From contig NZ_JABFCX010000002.1 in the NCBI RefSeq assembly GCF_013085255.1, forward strand, positions 1,602,501 to 1,666,500: DNA of 64,000 bases. Reading direction: 5' to 3'. Positions 49,770-59,205 of this stretch are shown piece after piece. How positions within the stretch are numbered: position 1 is the stretch's first letter; the number at the start of each line of letters is the position of its first letter. Below the pieces are notes generated by a model. The model did not search any database. It was not told the origin of the DNA and was given only the letters and a program-made list of their open reading frames with translations. The stretch comes from Parvularcula mediterranea. GTDB lineage: Bacteria; Pseudomonadota; Alphaproteobacteria; Caulobacterales; Parvularculaceae. A program made the translations under genes and the position numbers.

Positions 49770-51320
49770 ATGCTTTTCTCCCTAACCGCCGCCCTGATGC
49801 TCTCCGCCGCTGCGGTGGACGACCACGCCGCTGAAGCGCCCAAGGCGACTTCGCAATCCAAGGTCAGCCAAGCGCACAGCGAAACGGTCATGACCTGGTC
49901 AGCAGGCGGGACGCGCTTCGACTACACGGTGCGCGCGGGGTTCCTCCCGCTGGGCCCGGAAGGGGCGCCGGACGTTGAAATCTTCCACACGGCTTATTTG
50001 AAGCAGGACATCGACCCGGCCGAGCGCCCGATCACCTTCGTCTTCAATGGCGGCCCGGGCGCGGCGTCGGTCTACCTGCACATGGGCTCACTCGGCCCAA
50101 AGCGGATCGGCTTCACCGAGGATGGCGACCTCAAGGCACCGCCCGCGACCGTCGAGGACAATCCCGACAGCTGGCTCCCCTATACGGATCTCGTCTTCAT
50201 CGACCCCGTAGGCACAGGCTTCTCCCGCTTCGTCGGCGAGGCTGCGGAGATGGAAGGCGGTGAGCCGAAGGGCGCCAAGGACTATCAATCCGTAGACGGA
50301 GACCTGCGGGCGCTCGGCGAGTTCATCGAGCGCTGGCTGGCCGAGAACAAGCGATTCCGCTCGCCCGTCGTCGTCGCCGGTGAGAGCTATGGCGGCTTCC
50401 GCGCGGCGATGCTGGCGCAGCTGCTGCCGAAGAGCCACGACGTGCCGCTCTCCGGCTCCGTGCTCATCTCGCCGAAGTTCGACCTCTTCGGGGGCAGGAG
50501 CGACGGCCTCCACCCTGCGCCGTGGCTGACCCGCGTGCCGAGCTACGCCGCCAGCGCCGCAAGCCAGGGCAGGGGGCTAGCCGACGAGAAGATCACGACG
50601 CTTGAGGGGATGGAGGACATCCTCAACGAAGCCGAAGCTTTCGCGGTGGGCGACTTCACACGGTACCTCGTGCAAGGCGAGCTGATGCCGCTGCCCGAGC
50701 AGGCCGACATCCTGAAGCGCTTTGCAGAGATTACAGGACTGCCTGAAGACTTCGTCCGTATGCAGCGCGGACGGGTATCGCAGTCGGAATATGCCAGCGC
50801 GCTCCTCAGGGACAAAGGCGAGCTGGTCGGCATCTACGATGCGACCATTGCTGTAACGGACCCGGAGCCTGAGGATTTCGAGAGCGGCTACGCCTCGGAT
50901 CCACTTTTCGTCCTGTCCGGGCCCTATCGCGCGGGGCTGATCAGCTTCCTGTCCGAAGAGGTCGGATTCGAGATGCCTGACCGCCGGTACGACAGCCTCT
51001 CAGGCTCGGTGAGCTCAGCATGGCGCTACTATGTCGGCTCCGCCAAACGGCCCCAGCCGCCCGCCGCCGCCATGGCGATGCGCGAAGGGCTGAGCATGAA
51101 CAAGCACCTGAAGGTCTGGATCACCCACGGCGCCATGGACCTGCAGACGCCTTATTTTGAGACGGCGTATGTTGTGGCCAACATGGGCATCCCTGAGGCC
51201 GTGCGCGAGAATGTGACGCTCACCAACTATTATGGCGGGCACATGTACTACATGCACCCTCAGTCATCGGAACAATTCGCCGAGGATACCGCCGAGTTCT
51301 TCGAAAGCTTGGGGGAATAG
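49770..51320 (+). CDS. S10-family serine carboxypeptidase-like protein
   Basis: 516 residues. Signal peptide about 1-15. Catalytic Ser in G-E-S-Y-G-G, Asp in H-G-A-M-D-L-Q-T-P, His in G-G-H-M-Y-Y; oxyanion block F-N-G-G-P-G-A-A-S. Expected to release C-terminal residues in the periplasm or outside. Ends before repeat copy C. Confidence 0.9.
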   Translation: MLFSLTAALMLSAAAVDDHAAEAPKATSQSKVSQAHSETVMTWSAGGTRFDYTVRAGFLPLGPEGAPDVEIFHTAYLKQDIDPAERPITFVFNGGPGAASVYLHMGSLGPKRIGFTEDGDLKAPPATVEDNPDSWLPYTDLVFIDPVGTGFSRFVGEAAEMEGGEPKGAKDYQSVDGDLRALGEFIERWLAENKRFRSPVVVAGESYGGFRAAMLAQLLPKSHDVPLSGSVLISPKFDLFGGRSDGLHPAPWLTRVPSYAASAASQGRGLADEKITTLEGMEDILNEAEAFAVGDFTRYLVQGELMPLPEQADILKRFAEITGLPEDFVRMQRGRVSQSEYASALLRDKGELVGIYDATIAVTDPEPEDFESGYASDPLFVLSGPYRAGLISFLSEEVGFEMPDRRYDSLSGSVSSAWRYYVGSAKRPQPPAAAMAMREGLSMNKHLKVWITHGAMDLQTPYFETAYVVANMGIPEAVRENVTLTNYYGGHMYYMHPQSSEQFAEDTAEFFESLGE

Positions 51321-51330
51321 GGACCCCTTA

Positions 51331-51452
51331 CCTCTCCCTTCGGGAGAGGTCGAAATCTATCTGATTTCGGGTGAGGGTGAATGGAGTGCGACGTTGCTCG
51401 CCCTCACCCAAAGCCTGCTGGCGCAGCCTTTGACCTCTCCCGGAGGGAGAGG
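51331..51452. repeat. Dispersed CCTCTCCC...GGGAGAGG repeat, copy C
   Basis: CCTCTCCC-TT-CGGGAGAGG, then GTCGAAATCT and GATTTCGGGTGAGGG, ending in CCTCTCCC-GGA-GGGAGAGG. Fills the gap between convergent S10 peptidase and prs. Confidence 0.85.
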
Positions 51453-51467
51453 TGGTCAACGCTTCGA

Positions 51468-52412
51468 TCAATCAAAAAGGCTTGAAACCGACTCTTCATT
51501 CGCGATCCGGCGGATCGCTTCGGAGAGGAGCCGGTCGATCGACACGACTTCGATCTTCTTCGCCCCATCCCGGCGACCGTCATTGCCGATCGTGTCGGTG
51601 ATCACGAGGCGCTTCAGGTGCTCAGACGTCTCGACGCGCTCGACGGCTTTGCCCGAGAGAACACCGTGGGAGACGTAGGCTTCAACGGACTTGGCGCCCT
51701 TATTCATCAGCGCGGTCGCTGCGTTGACGAGCGTGCCGCCCGAATCGGCGATGTCGTCGAACAGGATGCACTCCATCCCCTTCACGTCACCGATGATGTT
51801 CATGACTTCCGAGACGCCGGCCTTCTCCCGTCGCTTGTCGACGATAGCGAGAGGCGCATCGCCGAGGCGCTTCGAGAGCGCGCGGGCGCGGACAACGCCG
51901 CCGACGTCCGGCGAGACGACGCAGACATTGGAGAGGTCGTCCTGACGCTGGCGGCGGATGTGATCCTCCATCACCGGGGTCGCGTAGAGGTTGTCGGTCG
52001 GGATATCGAAGAAGCCCTGGATCTGCCCGGCGTGGAGATCCATCGTCAGCACACGGTCAGCACCTGCCGTGGTGATGAGGTTAGCCGCCAGCTTCGCCGT
52101 GATCGGGGTGCGGGGACCCGCTTTCCGGTCCTGCCTTGCATAGCCGAAATAGGGAATCACCGCCGTGATCCGGCTGGCCGACGCGCGGGCGAGGGCGTCG
52201 ATCATGATGAGCAGTTCCATCATGTGATCGTTTGCCGGGTTCGACGTCGACTGGATGACGAAGACGTCCTCGCCGCGGACATTCTCTTGAATTTCCACGT
52301 GAACTTCGGAGTCGTTGAAGCGCTTCACATGCGCTTTTGCGACGGGGACATCGAGGCGTTTCGAGATGGCTTCGGCAAGGGGAAGGTTCGAGTTGCCGGC
52401 GAGGATTTTCAT
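51468..52412 (-). CDS. prs: Ribose-phosphate pyrophosphokinase
   Basis: 314 residues, normal length. Makes PRPP from ribose-5-phosphate and ATP for nucleotide, His and Trp synthesis. [28 protein letters not shown] and the PRPP loop [10 protein letters not shown] are all present. Separated by 51 bp from pgeF. Confidence 0.97.
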   Translation of the reverse strand: MKILAGNSNLPLAEAISKRLDVPVAKAHVKRFNDSEVHVEIQENVRGEDVFVIQSTSNPANDHMMELLIMIDALARASASRITAVIPYFGYARQDRKAGPRTPITAKLAANLITTAGADRVLTMDLHAGQIQGFFDIPTDNLYATPVMEDHIRRQRQDDLSNVCVVSPDVGGVVRARALSKRLGDAPLAIVDKRREKAGVSEVMNIIGDVKGMECILFDDIADSGGTLVNAATALMNKGAKSVEAYVSHGVLSGKAVERVETSEHLKRLVITDTIGNDGRRDGAKKIEVVSIDRLLSEAIRRIANEESVSSLFD

Positions 52413-52463
52413 GGCGCTGGGCTCCTGGACGCTGGCGCGTTTGTGACCCTCCCGTGACAGGAG

Positions 52464-53231
52464 TCAAGCAGGCCGAGCGACGCCCGGGACAATAGCCGAC
52501 AGGTTGTGCCCGAACTGCTTCTCACCAGCGTGGCAGGCGGCGCGGTACGAGAAGAAACGCTGAGGCTCCGCCAACGTGTTGCCGCCCGTATCCGCGATCA
52601 GGTCGTCACTGATTCCCGCCTCGATCAGCCGGGCGCGCACGAAGCCGGTGTGGTCGTAGTGCCAGTGCTCGGCGTCCTTTTTCGTGAAGAACTGATCTGC
52701 GTCCGGATATTTTGCAGTGACTTCCGAAAGAAGGTCTTCCCGAACCTCGAAATGGCTGCCGCGCAGGTGGGGCCCAATCGCCGCGCGCAGGTTCTCCCGC
52801 GCCACGCCTTCGGCTTCCATCAGCGCTACGGTGGCTTCGAGGATGCCGCCGAGGCTCCCTCTCCAACCGGCGTGGGCCGCCGCAACAAGATCGCCACCAT
52901 CGAACAGCACAGGCACGCAGTCAGCCGCGAGAACACCGACCGCAAGACCGGCCTTGCCCGTCACCAGCGCATCGGCTTCGGGCCGCTGATCTGGGGGGAA
53001 GGGCTCCCCCACGAGGATCGCCCGAGCCGAATGGGTCTGCTTCGCGGTCAGCACATGCTCAGCACCGAGAGCTTCTGTCATACGTTGCCGATTCTCGGTG
53101 ACGGGCTCTAGCTCGTCGCCCGAATGAAGGCTGCCGTTGAGGGAGGCGAAGATTCCCTCCGACACACCGCCTTCACGCCCGAAGAACCCGTGGGGCGCAT
53201 TGAGGAGATTACTCGTCAGTCTCGGGATCAT
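52464..53231 (-). CDS. pgeF: PgeF/YfiH laccase-domain protein
   Basis: 255 residues. Three metal-ligand blocks: K-Q-T-H-S, A-A-D-C-V-P-V, A-A-H-A-G-W-R-G. The family edits peptidoglycan precursors in E. coli (PgeF) and has purine-nucleoside phosphorylase-like activity in other members. Four-base overlap with midA; together with lgt it forms a conserved alphaproteobacterial trio. Confidence 0.9.
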   Translation of the reverse strand: MIPRLTSNLLNAPHGFFGREGGVSEGIFASLNGSLHSGDELEPVTENRQRMTEALGAEHVLTAKQTHSARAILVGEPFPPDQRPEADALVTGKAGLAVGVLAADCVPVLFDGGDLVAAAHAGWRGSLGGILEATVALMEAEGVARENLRAAIGPHLRGSHFEVREDLLSEVTAKYPDADQFFTKKDAEHWHYDHTGFVRARLIEAGISDDLIADTGGNTLAEPQRFFSYRAACHAGEKQFGHNLSAIVPGVARPA

Positions 53232-54337
53232 TCAAAACCCGGCGGAACGTCAGCACCCTTGGGGCTGAGGCACAGGACCTTAAACAGAGAGCCCATCCCA
53301 TCCCGGTCGATCAGGCGGAGCGCGCCCGACCGGAAGAGCTCGCGCTTCTCCTTGTCCTTGATGCCTTTCTCGACAGCCTCGAGGCGGATCTTGAGGCCGA
53401 GGCGTTCCAGGAAGTCACCCTGCCTGACGGGGCCATCGACGCGCATGTCCTGCTGGCGTCCCTGCCGCGCGAGGGCCGCGAAATCGACATGGGCGGTGAT
53501 GTCAGCAAGGCCCGGCTTCTCGAGCACCGGCCAGAACTTATGCCCCTTCATCGCCTGCAGCGTGTCGCCATAGCCTGAACGGCCGTGGCCGTAGTCGATG
53601 ATCAGGGCACGGCCCTTATGCTCACGCAGGCGGTGGCTGATTTCCGCCACGACTTCGCCCGCTGCGGTGCAGACTTCGAAGACGCTTTCGGGCTGGGCGC
53701 CGGGAGGCATCCCCGTTTGCTCGCCATAGGTCTGCTCTGAAAGGACGAAGGCCAGCTTTCCGTCATCGCCGAGGCCGACAAGACGCTCCCTCCACGGAGC
53801 ATCATCGCGCGCCGAGGTCCTTACGAATTGCCGGATAGGCAGGCAGTCGAAAAACTCGTTGCCCACGAGGAGGAGGGGACCTGGCGGCACATCGTCGAGC
53901 TTGTCGGCCCAGGTAATCCTGACACCAGCATCGGCAAGAAGCCGCTTCTGGGCATAGCGCATCCTGCCGGATGCCTCGATCATGTAGACGTGGGCCGCCT
54001 TAAGGAACCGCGGCCTGACCTTCGCGACACGAAGGATGTCGTTCATCAGCGTACCGCGGCCGGGGCCCAGTTCGACAAGGTTGAACGCTGAGGGCGCGCC
54101 GATCGCTTCCCAGCTGTGCACGAGCCACGAGCCGATCAGCTCACCGAAGATCTGGCTGATCTCAGGCGAGGTCGTGAAATCGCCCTTCGTGCCCAGAGCT
54201 TCCTGCGTCGCGTAATAGCCATGCTGGGGATGGACCAGTGCATCGGTCATGAAGTCCCCGACACGGATCGGTCCGTGGTCGCGGATCAGGTCGACAAGCC
54301 TTGTCTCCAGCGGTGTGGGTTCGTGGGCCTCGCTCAC
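53228..54337 (-). CDS. NDUFAF7/MidA-type SAM-dependent methyltransferase
   Basis: 369 residues. It opens with P-L-E-T-R-L-V-D-L-I-R and G-D-F-M-T-D-A-L; G-D-F-T-T-S-P-E-I-S-Q and L-V-E-L-G-P-G-R-G-T are the SAM motifs; I-I-D-Y-G-H marks the family. NDUFAF7 methylates a complex I subunit. Overlaps lgt and pgeF by four bases each. Confidence 0.9.
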   Translation of the reverse strand: MSEAHEPTPLETRLVDLIRDHGPIRVGDFMTDALVHPQHGYYATQEALGTKGDFTTSPEISQIFGELIGSWLVHSWEAIGAPSAFNLVELGPGRGTLMNDILRVAKVRPRFLKAAHVYMIEASGRMRYAQKRLLADAGVRITWADKLDDVPPGPLLLVGNEFFDCLPIRQFVRTSARDDAPWRERLVGLGDDGKLAFVLSEQTYGEQTGMPPGAQPESVFEVCTAAGEVVAEISHRLREHKGRALIIDYGHGRSGYGDTLQAMKGHKFWPVLEKPGLADITAHVDFAALARQGRQQDMRVDGPVRQGDFLERLGLKIRLEAVEKGIKDKEKRELFRSGALRLIDRDGMGSLFKVLCLSPKGADVPPGFE

Positions 54338-55248
54338 GCCGCGCTCCTCGCGGGGCCTCCGAGCTTCGGATGCACCCGGTAGAAGAGGAACGCTCCGAGC
54401 AGCACCATCGGAAGCGACAGCAGCATCCCGCGCGTCAGGAAGCCAAGTGTCGCCGCATAGGTGTCGGGCTCGCGGAAGAACTCCACGAAGAACCGGCTCG
54501 CGCCATATCCGAGGAGGAAGAGACCGGTGGCTGCGCCCCGGAACCTGAGGATGCGGAACCGGGTCACCGCGATGCGGATCACTATGAAGAGGACGAGGCC
54601 CTCGAGCGCTGCCTCATAAAGCTGGCTGGGGTGCCGGGGAACGGCGTCAGCGGCGTAGACCCACTCGCCAGAGGCACGGTCGTAATATTGCGGGAAGCGC
54701 ATGCCGATCCAGCTGTCCGTCGCGCGGCCATAGAGCTCGGCATTGATGAAGTTGGCGAGCCTTCCGAAGAAGAGCCCGATGGGCGCTGCGCAGGCAAGGA
54801 GGTCGCCGATCCGCAAAGGGTCTGTGCCGCGCTTCTTCGCAAACAGCACCGTCACGATGGCCACGCCGATCAGCCCGCCATGGAAGCTCATGCCGCCGGT
54901 CCAGACGGCCAAAGGCGGCCAGATTGGCACCGTGCCTAGAAGCTGCGGCCACTCTGACAGGCTCTGCCACATCAGCTCAGGCCGGTAGAACAGGACGAAC
55001 CCCAGCCTGCCGCCGAGGATCACGCCTAGGATGATCCAGCTCACAAAATCGTCGAGCTTTTCCTTGTCGAGGGGCGGCGTCTCGGGGTTCTTGATCGACC
55101 CCCGCGCGTTCCAAAGCGGCTGCTGCTTGAGGAGGCGGTTCAGGTAGATCCAACCGAGCGCAATTCCCGCCAGATAGGCAAGGGCATACCAGCGGATCGG
55201 AAGCGGTCCGAGATGGAAGAAGACTGGGTCAATCTCAGGAAAGGACAT
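54334..55248 (-). CDS. lgt: Prolipoprotein diacylglyceryl transferase Lgt
   Basis: 304 residues from the ATG at 55248. First step of lipoprotein maturation, in the inner membrane, with about seven TM segments. Family landmarks: M-S-F-H-G-G-L-I-G and G-R-L-A-N-F-I-N-A-E-L-Y-G-R. First gene of the lgt-midA-pgeF operon; the window encodes at least four of its likely lipoprotein substrates. Confidence 0.95.
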   Translation of the reverse strand: MSFPEIDPVFFHLGPLPIRWYALAYLAGIALGWIYLNRLLKQQPLWNARGSIKNPETPPLDKEKLDDFVSWIILGVILGGRLGFVLFYRPELMWQSLSEWPQLLGTVPIWPPLAVWTGGMSFHGGLIGVAIVTVLFAKKRGTDPLRIGDLLACAAPIGLFFGRLANFINAELYGRATDSWIGMRFPQYYDRASGEWVYAADAVPRHPSQLYEAALEGLVLFIVIRIAVTRFRILRFRGAATGLFLLGYGASRFFVEFFREPDTYAATLGFLTRGMLLSLPMVLLGAFLFYRVHPKLGGPARSAA

Positions 55249-55410
55249 GGGAGGGGCCTTAGTGCGTTTGTGCGGGGAGCAACAGGGCTTCGTAGCCAGT
55301 CCGCGCAGCGGATCAAAACCTCCGGGGGAGGTTTTGAAGGCGAAGAAGGCCACGGCAGTGGCTCAGGTGCTTTCTGTTGAAAGCATCTTGGATGCCTCGC
55401 TGACGCTCGC

Positions 55411-55495
55411 GATGGATCCTGGATCAAGTCCAGGATGACGAGAATCGCGAGCTGGTCTCTCCGCCCGTCATCCTGGACTTGATCCAGGACCCATC
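55411..55495. repeat. Inverted pair of ATCCTGGA...TCCAGGAT palindromes
   Basis: TCCTGGA-tcaag-TCCAGGA near 55427-55435 and its inverted copy TCCTGGA-cttga-TCCAGGA near 55471-55489, flanked by GATGACG and CGTCATC, so the pair can form a long hairpin of about 25 bp. The 353-bp gap (55249-55601) between divergent lgt and ubiK also holds CAAAACCTCC-ggg-GGAGGTTTTG (55314-55336) and TGCTTTC-tgtt-GAAAGCA (55368-55385). Confidence 0.8.
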
Positions 55496-55601
55496 AAAAA
55501 AGAAAAGCGTGCGAAACACACCACCCCCGCGACCCTGCTGGCGCTTGACCTAGGAGGCTTTTCGGCGCCTACCTGCCCCAGAACTTCAGGAGGCCCCGGC
55601 C

Positions 55602-55844
55602 ATGCAGACCAAATCACCTGTTTTCGACGGTATGGCGAAGATCATCGCCGAGGCTGCAGGCACGGTCGACGGCGTCCGTCGCGAGGCGGAAACGGCGCTC
55701 TCCAGCCAGCTCCAGCGGTTCCTCGCTGAGCAGGACCTTGTCACCCGCGAGGAGTTCGAGACGGTCGAGGACATGGCCAGATCCCTTAAGGAAGAGGTCG
55801 AAGCGCTGAAGGCTGAGATCGCCGCCCTCAAGTCAAGCGACTGA
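55602..55844 (+). CDS. ubiK: UbiK/BMFP-domain ubiquinone accessory protein
   Basis: 80 residues. AGGAGG precedes the ATG. N-terminal amphipathic helix (F-D-G-M-A-K-I-I-A-E-A-A) then a C-terminal coiled coil (V-T-R-E-E-F-E-T-V-E-D-M). UbiK supports aerobic ubiquinone synthesis at the membrane. Confidence 0.85.
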   Translation: MQTKSPVFDGMAKIIAEAAGTVDGVRREAETALSSQLQRFLAEQDLVTREEFETVEDMARSLKEEVEALKAEIAALKSSD

Positions 55845-56047
55845 TTCGCCCACGGAGCGTCATGCGCTGCAGCGATTGTGGATAGGGTGGAAAACTACCC
55901 CCTTGCCGCTGCCAGCTGATTCGCGGCTCGTTTCGTTTTCAAGATCGACTGCGGTCTTTCCCGATCCCGCTTGGCGACCCTTGCGAGTCATCCCCTCATA
56001 GGCTCACCGGGCGAGGCGCTTTGCTCTCGCGTGAATTGGAGGTGGCC

Positions 56048-56551
56048 ATGTCCCTGTACGAGCCGAGCTTGGAGACCGAGATCGCTGATCCGATCGACAT
56101 GATCGAAACCCTTGCGCGTTCCCAGGACATGGAAACCCAGCGTGTCGACGACACTGAAGTGCATCTCTGCCTTTCAGGTTCGTGGAAGGACATCTCGCTC
56201 TGGTTCTCCTGGCGAGCAGAAGCGCAGGTCCTCCAGATCGGCGCACCGCTCGAGCTTAAAGTGCCTGCACAGCGCAGGGCAGAAGTGCTCAACCTCCTTG
56301 CACGGATTAACGAGCGGCTCTTCATCGGCCACTTCGATATCTGGGGCGAGAGCGGAGAGATCGTCTACCGCAACGGCGCGGTTCTGGCGGAGCGTCAGGG
56401 CATTGCACCGGGTCAGGCAGAGGTCCTCCTGCGTAGCGCCATGGAGGCGTTTGAGCTCTACTACCCGGCCTTCAATTACGTGGTCTGGGCGGGGAAGACT
56501 GCCGAGGAAGCGATCACCGCGTCGATCCTCGAGCCGGTCGGCTCTGCTTAA
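56048..56551 (+). CDS. YbjN-domain protein
   Basis: 167 residues from the ATG at 56048 behind GGAGGT. The YbjN / type III-chaperone-like fold, with W-K-D-I-S-L-W-F-S-W and N-L-L-A-R-I-N-E-R-L-F-I-G-H-F. Role unknown. It shares a TTAA with the convergent transporter's stop. Confidence 0.85.
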   Translation: MSLYEPSLETEIADPIDMIETLARSQDMETQRVDDTEVHLCLSGSWKDISLWFSWRAEAQVLQIGAPLELKVPAQRRAEVLNLLARINERLFIGHFDIWGESGEIVYRNGAVLAERQGIAPGQAEVLLRSAMEAFELYYPAFNYVVWAGKTAEEAITASILEPVGSA

Positions 56552-57264
56552 TCAGGGCCCGGAGCGTCGAACACCTCGACGCCCTCGGAGGCTTTCAGCG
56601 CACCGACCACCTTGTACGTCACCGGCGTCAGCAGGGCCTCCCACAGCACCTTCAACACATAGTTGGTCACCGCCACGGTGATCACGAGGCTGACCGGCCA
56701 GACGCCAAGGAAGGCGAGGGGATAGAAGAGAAGGCTGTCTACGCCTTGCCCCACGGCCGTTGAGCCAATGGTCCGCTGCCAGAGTTTCGAGGCTCCGCGC
56801 TTCACCTTCATAAGCGCCATGACCCGCGCATTTGCGATCTCACCGAAGAAGAGCGCAACCAGCGAAGCGGCCACGATCCGAGGCGCCTGGCCGAAATTGG
56901 CTTCGAAGGCCGTCTGCCGGTCAATCCCTCCGAGGTCTGAATTCCAGCTCCCCGCAGGCGGCATCCAGGTGATGACTCCTGCCATCAACGCAGCGAACAA
57001 CGCCGCCGCCGTCGCTGCCATGATCGCCCGCCGCGCCTTGGTGTACCCATAGACCTCTGTCAGCACGTCACCGAGGACGTAGGAGAGGGGGAAGAAGAGA
57101 ACCCCTGCGCCGAACGCAAAGCCGCCAACCTCTGCGACTTTCCCCGCACCGATGATGTTTGAGCAAACAACGATCACGCAGGTCGCGGCAAGCAGCAGGT
57201 CGAAATGCTTGTAGGCCCGCGACCCCGCAACATCGCCCCTGATCTGGGTGAGACCTTCCTGCAT
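56548..57264 (-). CDS. Queuosine precursor transporter (YhhQ family)
   Basis: 238 residues from the ATG at 57264, about six TM segments. V-C-S-N-I-I, F-P-L-S-Y-V-L-G-D-V-L-T-E-V-Y-G-Y and Q-G-V-D-S-L-L-F-Y are the DUF165/YhhQ blocks. Imports preQ0/preQ1 for tRNA queuosine. Divergent from proC. Confidence 0.9.
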   Translation of the reverse strand: MQEGLTQIRGDVAGSRAYKHFDLLLAATCVIVVCSNIIGAGKVAEVGGFAFGAGVLFFPLSYVLGDVLTEVYGYTKARRAIMAATAAALFAALMAGVITWMPPAGSWNSDLGGIDRQTAFEANFGQAPRIVAASLVALFFGEIANARVMALMKVKRGASKLWQRTIGSTAVGQGVDSLLFYPLAFLGVWPVSLVITVAVTNYVLKVLWEALLTPVTYKVVGALKASEGVEVFDAPGPD

Positions 57265-57392
57265 CGCCGTGCCCTCGTTCCGATCGCGGGGAGTTAGCGG
57301 CGGTCGGAGCTTTGGCCAAACGCGGAGCAGGCCAGCCTCACAATCGCTCCATCCCCCTTGGGTTTCCCGAAAGGTTCCCCTAGCCCCCTGCC

Positions 57393-58214
57393 ATGACCAG
57401 ACCGATTCGCATGATCCAAATCGGCGCAGGCTCCATGGGCGGCGCACTCCTGAAATCCTGGGTAGAGAGCGGCATCCTCGATGCAGCCAACTCTGCCGTC
57501 ATGGACCCGAACCCGCATCCCGAAATCGCTGAGCTCTGCGAGAAAGCAGGCCTGCCCATCAATCCTGAGGTGAAGGCCGATTACGACCTCTGCGTCCTCG
57601 GCATCAAACCGCAGATGTTCGGCGCGATCCTGCCGACCCTCGACTGGCCAAACTTCGGCGAGACACTGTTCGTCTCGATCGCTGCTGGCTTCACTGTCGA
57701 GGAGATCGGCATGCTCCTCAAAGAGCGTGCGGCCGAGCCCAAGGTGCTGCGCGTCATGCCGACCCTTCCGGCAAAGGTCCGCCGCGGCGTCTCGCTCCTC
57801 GCCGAGAACCCCGCGATCAGCGCCGAGCAACGCGCCATGGGCGAGCGCCTGATGGAAGCCGCTGGCGAGACGCAATGGTGCAAGGACGAGGACGAGCTCG
57901 ACCGCCTGATGGGCGTCACGGGTTGTGCACCAGCCTTCCTGCTCCGGGCCGTCGAGGGCCTCGCTGCCGCAGCCGAAGATCAGGGAGCGACCCCGGAAGC
58001 CGCGAGAAAGATGGCTGAAGAGACCTTCATCGCCACGGCCATGCTCCTCAATGAGGACGGCCGGGACGCCGGCTCCCTGCGCGAGGCCGTGACCAGCCCC
58101 GGTGGCACCACGGCCGCAGGGCTCGATGTCCTCAACGAACGCGGGCTGGTGGAGAGCTTCGTCGCCGCGGTGCAAGGCGCTTATAAGCGGGCCAAGGAGC
58201 TGGCGAAAGGATAA
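57393..58214 (+). CDS. proC: Pyrroline-5-carboxylate reductase
   Basis: 273 residues. Last step of proline synthesis. Rossmann G-A-G-S-M-G-G-A-L, I-K-P-Q, R-V-M-P-T-L-P, and S-P-G-G-T-T-A-A-G-L are canonical. Confidence 0.95.
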   Translation: MTRPIRMIQIGAGSMGGALLKSWVESGILDAANSAVMDPNPHPEIAELCEKAGLPINPEVKADYDLCVLGIKPQMFGAILPTLDWPNFGETLFVSIAAGFTVEEIGMLLKERAAEPKVLRVMPTLPAKVRRGVSLLAENPAISAEQRAMGERLMEAAGETQWCKDEDELDRLMGVTGCAPAFLLRAVEGLAAAAEDQGATPEAARKMAEETFIATAMLLNEDGRDAGSLREAVTSPGGTTAAGLDVLNERGLVESFVAAVQGAYKRAKELAKG

Positions 58215-58256
58215 GGGCTAGCCCCCTCGCTCAGCGCACCCTAAGAGCCTCTTTCG

Positions 58257-58895
58257 ATGACCGGAATGATCGTCACCGCGCGTCACGGGCGCCCCAATGT
58301 CGACCGCAGCGTGAAGATCACGGCGCGGGAGTACGGTTTCTGGTGGGCGAATTACGACAAGACCGGCCTCGCCCCCGGACAGACGCCGCCTGACGGCCTG
58401 GTCAACATCGCATCCGAGGCGGAGGTCGTGCTCTGCTCGACCCTGCCGAGGGCGATCGAGACCGCCGACCGCGTGACCAACGGCGCAAGGATCGTCCCTA
58501 GGGACGCGCTCTTCGTGGAAGCGCCGCTTCCGCCACCGCCTTTCTTTCCGGACTTCATCAAGCTGACGCCCACCACTTGGGGCGTGATCAGCCGGGCCTT
58601 CTGGTTCGTCGGCTACGCGCCTGAGGGCTGCGAAAGCCACCGCCGCGCCCGCCGCCGGGTGAAGAAGGTCGTGGAGCGCCTGACCTCCGAGGTGGACAAG
58701 GTGGACGGCGATGTCCTTCTTTGCGCCCACGGCTATCTCAACTGGATGGTCCACCGTGTGCTGATCAAGCGCGGGTGGAAGCTCGTCGATCACCAGGGCG
58801 GCAATGACTACTGGTCCCACAGGGCCTACCGCCGCCAGACCCCTCCCGCTGCCGCCTCCGGGCGCAGCACAGAAGCTACGATGGCTGCCGAATGA
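58257..58895 (+). CDS. Histidine phosphatase-family protein
   Basis: 212 residues. A-R-H-G-R-P carries the phospho-accepting His and C-A-H-G-Y the second His; S-T-L-P-R-A-I-E-T-A-D and the Pro-rich central loop fit. Substrate unknown. Its stop overlaps xseB (ATGA). Confidence 0.8.
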   Translation: MTGMIVTARHGRPNVDRSVKITAREYGFWWANYDKTGLAPGQTPPDGLVNIASEAEVVLCSTLPRAIETADRVTNGARIVPRDALFVEAPLPPPPFFPDFIKLTPTTWGVISRAFWFVGYAPEGCESHRRARRRVKKVVERLTSEVDKVDGDVLLCAHGYLNWMVHRVLIKRGWKLVDHQGGNDYWSHRAYRRQTPPAAASGRSTEATMAAE

Positions 58896-59143
58896 CAGAA
58901 CAGACCAAAGCCGCCCCCGTCGAAAGCCTCTCCTTCGAGGAGGCGCTGAAGCAGCTCGAAGCGATCATCGCCAAGCTCGAAAGCGGCGATGTGGCCCTCG
59001 AGCAGTCGATCTCCCTTTACGAACGCGGCGCTGCCCTCAAGGAGCACTGCGAGAATACCCTTGGCGCTGCTCGCGAGCGCATCGAAAAGATCGTCGAAGG
59101 GAGGGGCGGAGAGGTCTCCGCCGAGCCTGCAAGCTTCGAATAG
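58892..59143 (+). CDS. xseB: Exodeoxyribonuclease VII small subunit
   Basis: 83 residues. S-F-E-E-A-L-K-Q-L-E-A-I-I-A-K-L-E-S-G and L-E-Q-S-I-S-L-Y-E-R-G are the XseB signatures. Partner of XseA, which is not in the window. Confidence 0.95.
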   Translation: MTEQTKAAPVESLSFEEALKQLEAIIAKLESGDVALEQSISLYERGAALKEHCENTLGAARERIEKIVEGRGGEVSAEPASFE

Positions 59144-59205
59144 AGCCCGCGCACCCGCAGCAATGCTCGCTTGCCGCACCTCGCGGAACCAAGTAGCCCT
59201 ACGCG

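Noticed and set aside
55877-55885. TGTGGATAG resembling a DnaA box
   Set aside because: Only one site, with a mismatch to the consensus, and no cluster; not evidence of an origin.
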